Shown one piece after another: positions 8,205-15,272 of a stretch of DNA of 17,109 nucleotides. The stretch comes from an uncultured Eubacteriales bacterium. GTDB lineage: Bacteria; Bacillota; Clostridia; Lachnospirales; Lachnospiraceae. Location of the stretch: assembly GCA_902772745.1 (NCBI GenBank), contig CACYBV010000224.1, forward strand, positions 1 to 17,109. Reading direction: 5' to 3'. Within the stretch, counting starts at the first letter, position 1. Every line of letters starts with the position of its first letter. The translations under genes and the position numbers were made by a program. A model generated the notes under the pieces. It made no database searches. It worked only from the letters and a program-made list of their open reading frames with translations, and was not told where the DNA came from.

Positions 8205-8275
8205 GTGTTTTATTCATTTCTGCCATAGCTGCAAAAGAAGCAGACGCTTCAAAATCAAAAGGAGGGAAAATCCAA

Positions 8276-9874
8276 ATGAGAAAGAACCTGAAGAAACTGT
8301 TTGCGCTTCTTCTTGCTTTTGCAATGGTATTCTCCATTGCGGCCTGCACCAAGTCCCCTGCGAAGGACGACACCACGCAGGCTGCGCAGGAGTCAAAAGA
8401 AGGCGGCGAGCTCAGCGCTTACGATCAGGCGATTGCCGACCGCCGCGCCGAGTATGAGAAGACAGGCAAATACCAGAAGGTTGTTTACGCAATGTACACC
8501 TGGATCGGCAAGCCGGCCGGCACCGAGAGAATCCAGGAGGCCATGAATGTTATACTTCGTGAAAAACTCTGTCTCGAAGTCGAACTCATGGTTCTCGACT
8601 TTGCATCATACCGTCAGAACATCCAGCTGAACCTCACCAATAACGATGAGCAGGTTGACTGGTTCGGCGGAAACGCGCTCGGCTACACTGCCAGCGTCAA
8701 CAACGGCTTCTGCTATGACATGGAGCAGGATAATCTTATCCAGACTTACGGCCCCGGCATCTGCGAGCTGGTTTCCGAAGAATACCGCAACGCCTGCAAA
8801 TACAACGGCAAGCTGACCGGTATCCCGCCCATGAAGGATATCGCGATCAACTGCGGCGCCATGATGATCGGCAAGGAATACCTTGATGCCATCGGCTATG
8901 AGTACAAGGAAAACGAAAATCAGGAAGTTCCGACCACCTGGGATGAAATCGAAAAGATCTTCACTCAGCTGCATGAAAAATTCCCCGACAAGTACGTGTT
9001 CGCAGTCGGCGGAAACCAGTTCGGCCAGGGCTCCATCGTCGACAACATCGGAAACGACTGGTTCGGCGTTCTTCTGGATCCCACAAAGGATAAGACCGTT
9101 GTCAACCTCTTCGAATCCGAGGAATGGATGACCATGGTAAAGCGTATGTATGACTGGAACCAGAATAAGGGCTTCATGTCCGCAGACGCACTTACCGATA
9201 CAACCTCCCTTTCTGCGAAATGCAAATCCGGACAGTATATGGCTATGATGTCCCAGTCCAAGCCCGGCTACAAGTCGCAGATCTCCGGCGAGTGCGGCAG
9301 AGAAATGATCGTCTTCATCCTCGGCCAGCCTATTGTCAAGTCCTCCGGTGTTTCAAACGTTATTACCTGCCTGAACCAGGCTTCTCCGGATAAGATTGCC
9401 GCTATGCAGTTCATGAATGAGATGTATACGGATGCCGAACTCTCCACGCTTCTTGTATGGGGCCAGGAAGGCACGGACTATGTTAAAACCGACGACGGCC
9501 ACATCACCTTCCCGGACGGCGTAGACGCTCAGAACGCTGAATGGTATCACACCATGAACTGGTCGCTTCCCAACCAGTACCTTGCACCGGTCTGGGTCGG
9601 CGATCCGCTGGATCTTGGTGCAAAGACCATGGAATTCAACAACAGCGCTCCGAAATCTCTCGCGATGGGCTTCACCTTCGACAATACCGAGTATACGGCG
9701 GAATACGCCGCACTGCAGAACGTCTATGATCAGTATGCGAACCAGCTGCTGTACGGCTTCCTGGATCCCGAAACCGGAACCAAGGAGTTCAACGACGCTC
9801 TGAAAGCAGCCGGTCTTGACAAGTATATCGCCGAGAAGCAGCGTCAGCTTGACGCCTGGTTTGCAGCCCAATAA
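8276..9874 (+). CDS. Sugar ABC transporter substrate-binding lipoprotein (LipO/LplA type)
   Basis: This is the extracellular, membrane-anchored solute-binding protein of a carbohydrate ABC importer, 532 residues. The start at 8276 is set by GGAGGG 9 bases upstream. It gives a classical lipoprotein signal: MRKNLKK, a hydrophobic run, then the lipobox SIAAC with the lipidated Cys24. A Ser/Asp/Thr/Glu-rich linker follows before the folded domain. An in-frame ATG at 8198 would add 26 residues with no ribosome binding site and would bury the signal peptide, so I reject it. The body resembles the large binding proteins of COG1653 that pair with LplB/LplC-type permeases and YesMN regulators. Many Trp and Tyr residues, such as WYHTMNWSLPNQYLAPVW, are typical of sugar-stacking sites. 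The ligand cannot be read from sequence; the downstream arabinofuranosidase suggests an arabinose-containing oligosaccharide. A stem-loop directly after the stop probably keeps this protein more abundant than the permeases. Confidence 0.93.
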   Translation: MRKNLKKLFALLLAFAMVFSIAACTKSPAKDDTTQAAQESKEGGELSAYDQAIADRRAEYEKTGKYQKVVYAMYTWIGKPAGTERIQEAMNVILREKLCLEVELMVLDFASYRQNIQLNLTNNDEQVDWFGGNALGYTASVNNGFCYDMEQDNLIQTYGPGICELVSEEYRNACKYNGKLTGIPPMKDIAINCGAMMIGKEYLDAIGYEYKENENQEVPTTWDEIEKIFTQLHEKFPDKYVFAVGGNQFGQGSIVDNIGNDWFGVLLDPTKDKTVVNLFESEEWMTMVKRMYDWNQNKGFMSADALTDTTSLSAKCKSGQYMAMMSQSKPGYKSQISGECGREMIVFILGQPIVKSSGVSNVITCLNQASPDKIAAMQFMNEMYTDAELSTLLVWGQEGTDYVKTDDGHITFPDGVDAQNAEWYHTMNWSLPNQYLAPVWVGDPLDLGAKTMEFNNSAPKSLAMGFTFDNTEYTAEYAALQNVYDQYANQLLYGFLDPETGTKEFNDALKAAGLDKYIAEKQRQLDAWFAAQ

Positions 9875-9893
9875 GTCTCAGCGATTTATTAAC

Positions 9894-9921
9894 GAAGAAG
9901 CCGGTTCATGCCGGCTTCTTC
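9894..9921 (+). terminator. Stem-loop with U-tract between binding protein and permease (attenuating terminator)
   Basis: GAAGAAGCCGG (9894-9904) pairs perfectly over 11 bases with CCGGCTTCTTC (9911-9921) around a 6-base loop, and CTTTTT follows directly. This is a textbook intrinsic terminator, 20 bases after the binding-protein stop. Because the permease genes continue on the same strand with no separate promoter seen, it is best read as a partial terminator, also able to block 3' exonucleases. Confidence 0.85.
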
Positions 9922-9945
9922 CTTTTTAAAACAGGAGATTATACC

Positions 9946-10896
9946 ATGGCAAGTACGATTCAGACCGCGCCGTATGTGAAAAAAGGGAAGCTCGGGAAAC
10001 GATTTGTCAAGAGCATTCCGTTTTATATCATGGCACTTCCGGCCGCTGTTTATCTCTTTATCAACAACTATATGCCCCTTCCGGGTCTGGTGCTCGCGTT
10101 CAAGGACTTTAAGGCAAACAAGGGGATTTATGGATCTGACTGGTACGGGTTCAAAAACTTCAAATACCTTTTTGCGACAGGAGAAGCTTTCACCATTACA
10201 AGGAATACGCTCCTGTACAACTTCGCGTTTATCATTATCAATACAATACTCGCGATCTTCGTGGCCATCCTGCTTTCAGAGATGCGCAGCAAATTCAAGA
10301 GCGTATACCAGTCGATGATTCTGCTCCCCTACATGATTTCGATGGTTATCGTGAGTTATCTCGTGTTCGCTTTTCTTTCCACTGAGAACGGTTTCCTGAA
10401 CAATACCGTCCTGAAGTTTTTCGGGAAGAAGCCGATTCCCTGGTATTCGGAGAAAAAATACTGGCCCTTCATCCTGGTTATCGTCAGCTGCTGGAAAGTC
10501 ATCGGATATAACTGTATTATTTATCTTTCTTCGATTCTCGGCATCGACCGGACTTATTATGAGGCGGCCGCGATTGACGGGGCTGGAAAGATCAAGCAGA
10601 TTACGAGCATTACGCTGCCCCTTTTGAAACCGACAATCATCATGATGACGCTCCTGGCGATCGGAAGGATTTTCTATTCGGACTTCGGCCTCTTCTATCA
10701 GGTACCGCAGAACCAGGGCGCGCTGTATCCGGTTACCAATACCATTGATACCTATGTATACCGCGGCCTCATCCAGAACGGCAAGCCGGCGCTTTCCGCG
10801 GCTGCCGGCCTGTATCAGTCCTTTGTCGGATTCGTCCTGATCCTGACAGCAAACCTCGTGGTCCGGAAGATCGACGCGGACAGCGCCTTGTTCTAA
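9946..10896 (+). CDS. Sugar ABC transporter permease, LplB type
   Basis: This is one of the two membrane channel subunits of the importer, 316 residues, of the LplB group (COG4209, binding-protein-dependent transport inner membrane component). About six hydrophobic helices are visible, including roughly 26-50, 92-110, 125-145, 173-198, 230-250 and 290-308. The cytoplasmic EAA loop, which docks the ATPase, is YYEAAAIDGAGKIKQI (204-219) followed by TLPLLKP, with the expected Gly and Pro spacing. The start at 9946 follows AGGAG at 9932-9936 and lies 71 bases after the binding-protein stop, beyond the attenuator stem-loop. The second permease starts only 19 bases after this stop, so the two are co-translated. 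No ATPase gene lies in the operon, so the EAA loop probably engages a shared ATPase encoded elsewhere. Confidence 0.94.
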   Translation: MASTIQTAPYVKKGKLGKRFVKSIPFYIMALPAAVYLFINNYMPLPGLVLAFKDFKANKGIYGSDWYGFKNFKYLFATGEAFTITRNTLLYNFAFIIINTILAIFVAILLSEMRSKFKSVYQSMILLPYMISMVIVSYLVFAFLSTENGFLNNTVLKFFGKKPIPWYSEKKYWPFILVIVSCWKVIGYNCIIYLSSILGIDRTYYEAAAIDGAGKIKQITSITLPLLKPTIIMMTLLAIGRIFYSDFGLFYQVPQNQGALYPVTNTIDTYVYRGLIQNGKPALSAAAGLYQSFVGFVLILTANLVVRKIDADSALF

Positions 10897-10915
10897 GCGG
10901 GAAAGGAGGAATGAA

Positions 10916-11812
10916 ATGTTTACAAAGCAGGAAAAAACCTTCCAGGTTGTCAGCCATATTGTCCTCGCGATCCTCGCAATCAATGCGCTTCTGCCGATGG
11001 TTCTTCTTTTCATGTCATCGATTACCGACGATACGACACTGATCAAGGAGGGCTATAAATTCTTTCCCAAAAAGTTCAGTCTCTATGCTTATGAGTACGT
11101 ATTCAAAACCGGTCCGAGGGTTCCCAGAGCCTATATGATTTCCGTCATCCTGACGATTTCGGGTGTGATTCTTTCGCTTGTTATAACGACGCCGATGGCT
11201 TATGCGCTTTCGAAAAAATATGTGCTCGGACGCGGATTCATGAACTTCTACGTATTCTTCACGATGCTTTTCAACGGCGGTCTTGTTCCGACCTACATGA
11301 ACTATACCAACGTAATCGGAATCAAAAACACCTTTTTCGCGCTTCTGCTGCCGGGGCTTGTGACAAACGGTATGTATATCATGCTGATGAAATCCTATTT
11401 CGTCACATCCATTCCGGATGAAATCATGGAGGCGGCCCGGATCGACGGCGCGAGCGAATTCAAAGTATTCCGCACGATCGCGATTCCGCTTGCGAAGCCG
11501 ATCATTACGACCATCGGTCTTTTCTCCGGCATCGGATACTGGAACGACTGGCAGAACGGCTATGTGTACCTCACGAAGCGGGACGATCTGTATTCGATCC
11601 AGAACCTCCTGAACCGCATGGTGCAGAACATTCAGTTCCTGTCGGCAAACTCCCAGAACGTCGCAAATTCGGACATAGGCCTCGCCTCGATACCGACAGT
11701 CTCCATCCGGATGTCGATGGCTGTGCTCGGAATACTTCCGATGCTGATCGCCTATCCGTTCGCGCAGAAGGCTTTCGTCAAGGGCATCACTTTAGGCGGT
11801 GTTAAAGGATAA
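10916..11812 (+). CDS. Sugar ABC transporter permease, LplC/YtcP type
   Basis: This is the second channel subunit, 298 residues, of the COG0395 carbohydrate permease family (LplC/YtcP group). Helices are visible at about 12-34, 74-98, 108-128, 138-158, 190-205 and 265-285. The EAA loop is MEAARIDGASEFKVFR (171-186) followed by AIPLAKP. The TPMAYALSK segment (92-100) and the FNGGLVPTY segment (119-127) are typical of this group. The start at 10916 is fixed by AAAGGAGG 6-7 bases upstream. It pairs with the LplB-type protein as a heterodimer. After its stop there is a 137-base gap without a convincing terminator but with a promoter-like sequence, so the enzyme genes downstream may be both read through and separately expressed. 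Confidence 0.94.
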   Translation: MFTKQEKTFQVVSHIVLAILAINALLPMVLLFMSSITDDTTLIKEGYKFFPKKFSLYAYEYVFKTGPRVPRAYMISVILTISGVILSLVITTPMAYALSKKYVLGRGFMNFYVFFTMLFNGGLVPTYMNYTNVIGIKNTFFALLLPGLVTNGMYIMLMKSYFVTSIPDEIMEAARIDGASEFKVFRTIAIPLAKPIITTIGLFSGIGYWNDWQNGYVYLTKRDDLYSIQNLLNRMVQNIQFLSANSQNVANSDIGLASIPTVSIRMSMAVLGILPMLIAYPFAQKAFVKGITLGGVKG

Positions 11813-11871
11813 TCGGACAGCCGGTCAGGCTTTTTCAGCTTTCTGCAGAAAAGCAAATTCGGGCAAAAAAC

Positions 11872-11900
11872 CTGATCCCGGAGCAAATAAGGAGTATAAT
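11872..11900 (+). promoter_or_regulatory. Possible internal promoter before the first esterase gene
   Basis: A perfect TATAAT (11895-11900) is preceded, with a spacer of exactly 17 bases, by CTGATC (11872-11877), a weak match to the -35 consensus (3/6). Transcription would start near 11905-11907. That is inside or at the edge of the left arm of the hairpin at 11903-11927, so the mRNA would begin with a stem-loop. The weak -35 keeps confidence moderate. Confidence 0.4.
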
Positions 11901-11902
11901 CA

Positions 11903-11927
11903 ACAAGAGGCGGACAGCGCCTCTTGT
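11903..11927 (+). other. 10-bp RNA hairpin in the leader of the first esterase gene
   Basis: ACAAGAGGCG (11903-11912) pairs perfectly with CGCCTCTTGT (11918-11927) around the loop GACAG. No T-run follows, so this is not an intrinsic terminator. It lies 22 bases before the esterase ATG and about 10 bases before its CGGAGGA ribosome binding site. It could stabilise the downstream mRNA after processing, or form the 5' end of a transcript from the TATAAT just upstream. Confidence 0.7.
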
Positions 11928-11949
11928 CTATGTCGTACGGAGGAAAACT

Positions 11950-13461
11950 ATGATCAGAAAAGCAATGACAGAAAACGGAATTGTCCGCGGCATCCAGGGC
12001 GGAAATGCCCGCATTACGGTTTACCGGGGCGTGCCCTTTGCGGCGCCGCCCGTCGGCGATCTTCGCTGGCGTGAACCGCAGCCCGCTTCCGACTGGGATG
12101 GCGAGCGCTGCTGCTTCGAATTCGCGCCGATCTCCATGCAGGAGATTCCGGGCGGGAATAAGGATAACATTTACAGCAGGGAGTGGCATGTCAACTCCGA
12201 CATTCCGATGAGCGAGGACTGCCTGTATCTCAACATCTGGACCCCGGCGGTGACCGGAGACGAAAAGCTCCCGGTCCTCGTGTGGTTCTTCGGCGGCGGC
12301 TACCAGGTCGGCTATACGGCGGAGATGGAATTTGACGGCGAAGCTTTGGCAAAACGCGGAATCGTTGTCGTGTCCGTCAACTACCGTGTCGGCGCCTTCG
12401 GATTCCTGGCGCATCCTTTACTTACCGAAGCGCAGCCCGATTTCCCGACGAATTTCGGTCTTCTCGACCAGCAGGCCGGTCTTCGCTGGGTAAAGCGCAA
12501 TATTGCAGCTTTCGGCGGCGATCCGGAAGAAATTACGGTCGGAGGCCAGAGTGCCGGCGGCGGTTCTGTCATGTACCAGATCACCTGCAGACAGAATGAA
12601 GGGCTCATCAAGCGGGCGACCCCAATCAGCGGTATCTTCCGCGATCCCTACAAATCCCCCTTCGCCGGAAACGGCCGGCTTCTGAAAGACATCGAGAAAA
12701 TCGGCGCGGATTTCTTTGACTTCCTCGGAGTGAAGACCCTTGAGGAGGCGCGGGCGATCGACGCCGTAACGCTCCGGGACGCTTACGAGAAATTCCGGAA
12801 AGGCGCGATGGCTCTTGGGCCCTGCGTCGACGGAATCTTCAACACGGACGATACCTACCGGCTCTTTGCAGACGGAAAAGGCCTTGACATCCCCGTGATG
12901 GCCGGAAACACCATGGACGAGTTCAAAGCCCGGATCGCGGCGAAGTCCGAAGAGGAATTCCTGGAAAAAGCAAAGGACTGCTTCGGCGAAGACACGGATC
13001 AGTTCCTTGCATTCCCCGAAGCGCACGTACGCGGCGCGGACGGAAGCTATGCAAACGTCAGCATCATCGAGTGCGGTCTGAAGCACATGTTCCGCGAAGG
13101 CGCTGAAAACGGCCGGACCGCAAAGAATTACTACTACCTGTTCAACGAGGACATCCCGGGCTGGGATCATCCGGGCAATTTCCACTCGGTGGATCTCTGG
13201 TTCTTCTTCGACAACCTGCAGAAGTGCTGGCGGCCCTTCACCGGGCGGCATTACGACCTTGCGCGGCAGATTGCGGATTACTGGGTCAATTTCATCAAGA
13301 CCGGGGATCCGAACGGCATCGGCTCCGACGGGCTCGAGCTTCCGACATGGGGCGCTTACGACAGTGCGCATGACGAGAGCATGATCTTCGATCAGCGCGG
13401 CGCGTTCCCGGAGCACCTGGACTCTGCTTTCAAGCATTTCCTGATCGACCATATCAGCTGA
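11950..13461 (+). CDS. Type B carboxylesterase (first of two)
   Basis: This is an alpha/beta-hydrolase of the type B carboxylesterase family (PnbA-like, COG2272), 503 residues. The oxyanion-hole loop is WFFGGGYQ (112-119). The nucleophile elbow is GGQSAGG with Ser201. By alignment with the family, the acid is Glu324 (GNTMDEF) and the base is His412 (NFHSVDLWFFF). The early SEDCLYLNIWTP (88-99) is diagnostic. There is no signal peptide, so the enzyme acts in the cytoplasm. A strong CGGAGGA lies 6 bases before the ATG. In this setting, before a GH51 arabinofuranosidase and after a sugar importer, the likely substrates are ester decorations on imported oligosaccharides, such as acetyl or feruloyl groups (inference). 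Type B esterases are promiscuous, and detoxification or aryl-ester hydrolysis remains possible. It lies 55 bases before the arabinofuranosidase gene, on the same strand. Confidence 0.9.
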   Translation: MIRKAMTENGIVRGIQGGNARITVYRGVPFAAPPVGDLRWREPQPASDWDGERCCFEFAPISMQEIPGGNKDNIYSREWHVNSDIPMSEDCLYLNIWTPAVTGDEKLPVLVWFFGGGYQVGYTAEMEFDGEALAKRGIVVVSVNYRVGAFGFLAHPLLTEAQPDFPTNFGLLDQQAGLRWVKRNIAAFGGDPEEITVGGQSAGGGSVMYQITCRQNEGLIKRATPISGIFRDPYKSPFAGNGRLLKDIEKIGADFFDFLGVKTLEEARAIDAVTLRDAYEKFRKGAMALGPCVDGIFNTDDTYRLFADGKGLDIPVMAGNTMDEFKARIAAKSEEEFLEKAKDCFGEDTDQFLAFPEAHVRGADGSYANVSIIECGLKHMFREGAENGRTAKNYYYLFNEDIPGWDHPGNFHSVDLWFFFDNLQKCWRPFTGRHYDLARQIADYWVNFIKTGDPNGIGSDGLELPTWGAYDSAHDESMIFDQRGAFPEHLDSAFKHFLIDHIS

Positions 13462-13516
13462 AGAAACCGGACAGGCACCGGACAATTGTAAAATCAAAGA
13501 CAGGAGATAAATCATC

Positions 13517-15112
13517 ATGGCAAAAAAGGCAAGAATCGCAGTCAATCCCGATTTCAAAATCGGTGATATTTCAAAGCGTCTTTACGGCGCATTTATGGAG
13601 CCCATCGGATCGATTGTCTACGGAAATATGTACAATCCAAAGCATCCGACGGCGGACGAGCAGGGCTTCCGCAGAGACTGGATCGAAGCTCTGAAGAAAA
13701 CCGACGTTCCGGCAGTGCGCCTTCCGGGCGGAAACTTCGTCTCCGGCTGGGACTGGAAGGATTCGATCGGCCCCAAAGATCAGCGGAAAGAGCATCTGGA
13801 CCTCGCGTGGCACCAGTACTATCCGAACGATGTCGGCCACGACGAATACCTGCAGTGGGCGGAAAAAGTCGGCATTGAGCCGATGTACACTATAAACCTC
13901 GGCACCGGCGACATCAACGACGCGATCTACAATGTGGAGTACACCAACCATGAAGGCGGAACCTACTGGTCCGAGCTTCGGAAGAAATACGGCCACGAGA
14001 AGCCTTACGGCGTCAAGGTCTGGTATCTCGGAAACGAGATGGACGGTCCCTGGCAGGTCGCTTCCTGGGAAAAGGATCCGAGGGGCTACGGCGTCCTTGC
14101 AAATGAAACCTCAAAAGCCATGAAATGGGTCGACGGCTCGATCGAGACTGCGGTCTGCGTTTCGAGCTCCCCGGACCTGATGCACTATCCGGACTGGGAC
14201 CTTCAGGTCCTGAAAGAATGCTACAACGCGGTCGACTACATTTCGATGCATCATTACCAGTCGTCGGAGATCGGCAACTATGCGCAGTTCATGGCGGCTT
14301 CCCGCTACTACGAAGACTACATCCGCACGGAAATCGGCCTCTGCGACTATGTGCAGCAGCTCCTGAGATCCCCCAAGGTTATGAAGCTTTCCCTCGACGA
14401 ATACGGCGTCTTCCCGCAGCCGAAGGGCAAGGTGCATTTCGGCCGCGAAGTCTATCTCGAACCGGGCTCGCACTACATCTTCGACCCGAACCGCGGCTAT
14501 ATCCGTCATGATCCGGACAACATGCCCAGCCGCTCCTTCCCGCCGATGAACCCGATGCTGATGGCTTTAGGGTCCGCCGCGGTTATTCTCGAAATGCTCC
14601 GCCACGCGGACCGCATCAAGATCGGCTGCATGACCTCGGGCCTCGGCGTCGCTGCAGCCTGCGACCACGATCACTGCTTCACGATCCCGGCATACTATCC
14701 GTACGCCGACCTCATGAAGTACGGCCACGGCGTTTCCCTCCAGACCTCGGTCGAATGCGAAAAGTATGATCTCGAGAGCTTTGCGCTCGACGATACGCAC
14801 AAGTATCACGAGCAGGATCAGGTGGACTTCATCGATTCCGCCGCGGCTTACGATAAGGAAACCGGGGAGCTTACGGTCTTCGTCATCAACCGCGACTGGG
14901 AGGACGTGGCGGACTTCACGCTCGACATCACCGGCCTTCCGGGCTTCAGATTCGAATCGCACAGCGAAATGTTCATCGGCGACGATGCGACTGAGGAGGA
15001 AAAGGCGGCGCTGAAGCCGACCCCCGCGACGGAAACGATCGTTAAGGACATGACCGTTAAGGCGGAACTGAAACCGGTCTCCTGGAACGTCTTCCGGTTT
15101 GTCAGAGGATAA
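13517..15112 (+). CDS. GH51 alpha-L-arabinofuranosidase
   Basis: This is a retaining glycoside hydrolase that releases terminal alpha-L-arabinofuranosyl groups from arabinoxylan, arabinan or their oligosaccharides, 531 residues. The N-terminus has the family pattern RLYGAFMEPIGSIVYGNMYN (21-40) and VPAVRLPGGNFVSGWDW (65-81). The acid/base Glu174 is in VWYLGNEMDGPW, and the nucleophile Glu295 is in KLSLDEYG. His246 in SMHHYQS also fits the active site. A TIM barrel of about 400 residues is followed by a beta-rich C-terminal domain that ends WNVFRFV, as in GH51 enzymes. No signal peptide is present, consistent with the usual intracellular GH51 enzymes acting on imported oligosaccharides. AGGAG lies about 10 bases before the ATG. 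The common gene name abfA is used for such enzymes, but I cannot confirm the orthologue. It is flanked on both sides by type B esterase genes. Confidence 0.93.
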   Translation: MAKKARIAVNPDFKIGDISKRLYGAFMEPIGSIVYGNMYNPKHPTADEQGFRRDWIEALKKTDVPAVRLPGGNFVSGWDWKDSIGPKDQRKEHLDLAWHQYYPNDVGHDEYLQWAEKVGIEPMYTINLGTGDINDAIYNVEYTNHEGGTYWSELRKKYGHEKPYGVKVWYLGNEMDGPWQVASWEKDPRGYGVLANETSKAMKWVDGSIETAVCVSSSPDLMHYPDWDLQVLKECYNAVDYISMHHYQSSEIGNYAQFMAASRYYEDYIRTEIGLCDYVQQLLRSPKVMKLSLDEYGVFPQPKGKVHFGREVYLEPGSHYIFDPNRGYIRHDPDNMPSRSFPPMNPMLMALGSAAVILEMLRHADRIKIGCMTSGLGVAAACDHDHCFTIPAYYPYADLMKYGHGVSLQTSVECEKYDLESFALDDTHKYHEQDQVDFIDSAAAYDKETGELTVFVINRDWEDVADFTLDITGLPGFRFESHSEMFIGDDATEEEKAALKPTPATETIVKDMTVKAELKPVSWNVFRFVRG

Positions 15113-15126
15113 CATATTTAATCGCC

Positions 15127-15224
15127 CTGTCATTTTGAGCGAGCGCAGCGAGTCGGGGAATCCCGTCCGGGTAACGGCATCCTCATGGGGTCCCCCGGCT
15201 CGTTTTGCCTGTCCGGGATGACAG
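15127..15224. repeat. 98-base palindromic intergenic repeat (MITE/REP-like)
   Basis: The element is bounded by perfect 7-base terminal inverted repeats, CTGTCAT (15127-15133) and ATGACAG (15218-15224). Inside it, the 16-base arms 15149-15164 (CGAGTCGGGGAATCCC) and 15187-15202 (GGGGTCCCCCGGCTCG) pair at 15 of 16 positions, counting two G-U pairs. The 'GTCATTTTGAGCG...GAATCCC' pattern resembles short palindromic repeats that I recall being scattered between genes in many bacterial genomes. It carries no reading frame of note and no T-run. It sits between the arabinofuranosidase and second esterase genes. Confidence 0.7.
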
Positions 15225-15234
15225 TAAACGTAAT

Positions 15235-15252
15235 TTCCGGGTTCTCCCGGAA
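15235..15252 (+). other. Perfect 7-bp hairpin before the second esterase gene
   Basis: TTCCGGG (15235-15241) and CCCGGAA (15246-15252) pair perfectly around the tetraloop TTCT. The hairpin ends 20 bases before the preferred esterase ATG. It takes in the first base of an in-frame upstream ATG at 15252, which argues against use of that start. There is no T-run, so it is not a terminator. Confidence 0.55.
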
Positions 15253-15272
15253 TGCCAGAGAAAGGATTGATT

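Larger units (their letters stand above)
8074..8275. promoter_or_regulatory. Divergent intergenic control region between sensor kinase and importer
   Basis: This 202-base AT-rich region separates the minus-strand regulator genes from the plus-strand importer operon, so both transcripts must start in it. The minus-strand promoter is clear (8176-8204). For the plus strand, TATTAT (8175-8180) or TATACT (8178-8183) could act as a -10 box, but no good -35 box lies at normal spacing. That is expected of a promoter that needs an AraC-type activator. Two near-repeats, CTGACAA at 8082 and CTGATAA at 8093, and an exact 9-base direct repeat at 8114-8135 lie upstream as possible operator half-sites. Confidence 0.55.

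Noticed and set aside
8198..8275. An N-terminal extension of the solute-binding lipoprotein from the ATG at 8198
   Set aside because: It would place 26 polar residues ahead of a perfect lipoprotein signal peptide, and it lacks a ribosome binding site, whereas GGAGGG precedes the ATG at 8276.
10276..11046. A 256-codon minus-strand open frame across the permease junction
   Set aside because: It covers parts of two confident permease genes and their tight intergenic gap. The product is highly charged and has no recognisable fold.
11815..11855. A terminator after the second permease, from the near-palindrome around GCTTTCTGCAGAAAAGC
   Set aside because: It has almost no loop, and no T-run follows. 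I do not think it terminates transcription.
12418..13557. A 379-codon minus-strand open frame opposite the first esterase
   Set aside because: It is antisense to a gene with an intact catalytic triad and has no family resemblance or start signal.
15127..15224. A CRISPR repeat or riboswitch reading of the palindromic element
   Set aside because: There is only one copy, with no spacers and no known aptamer pattern. A dispersed palindromic repeat explains it better.
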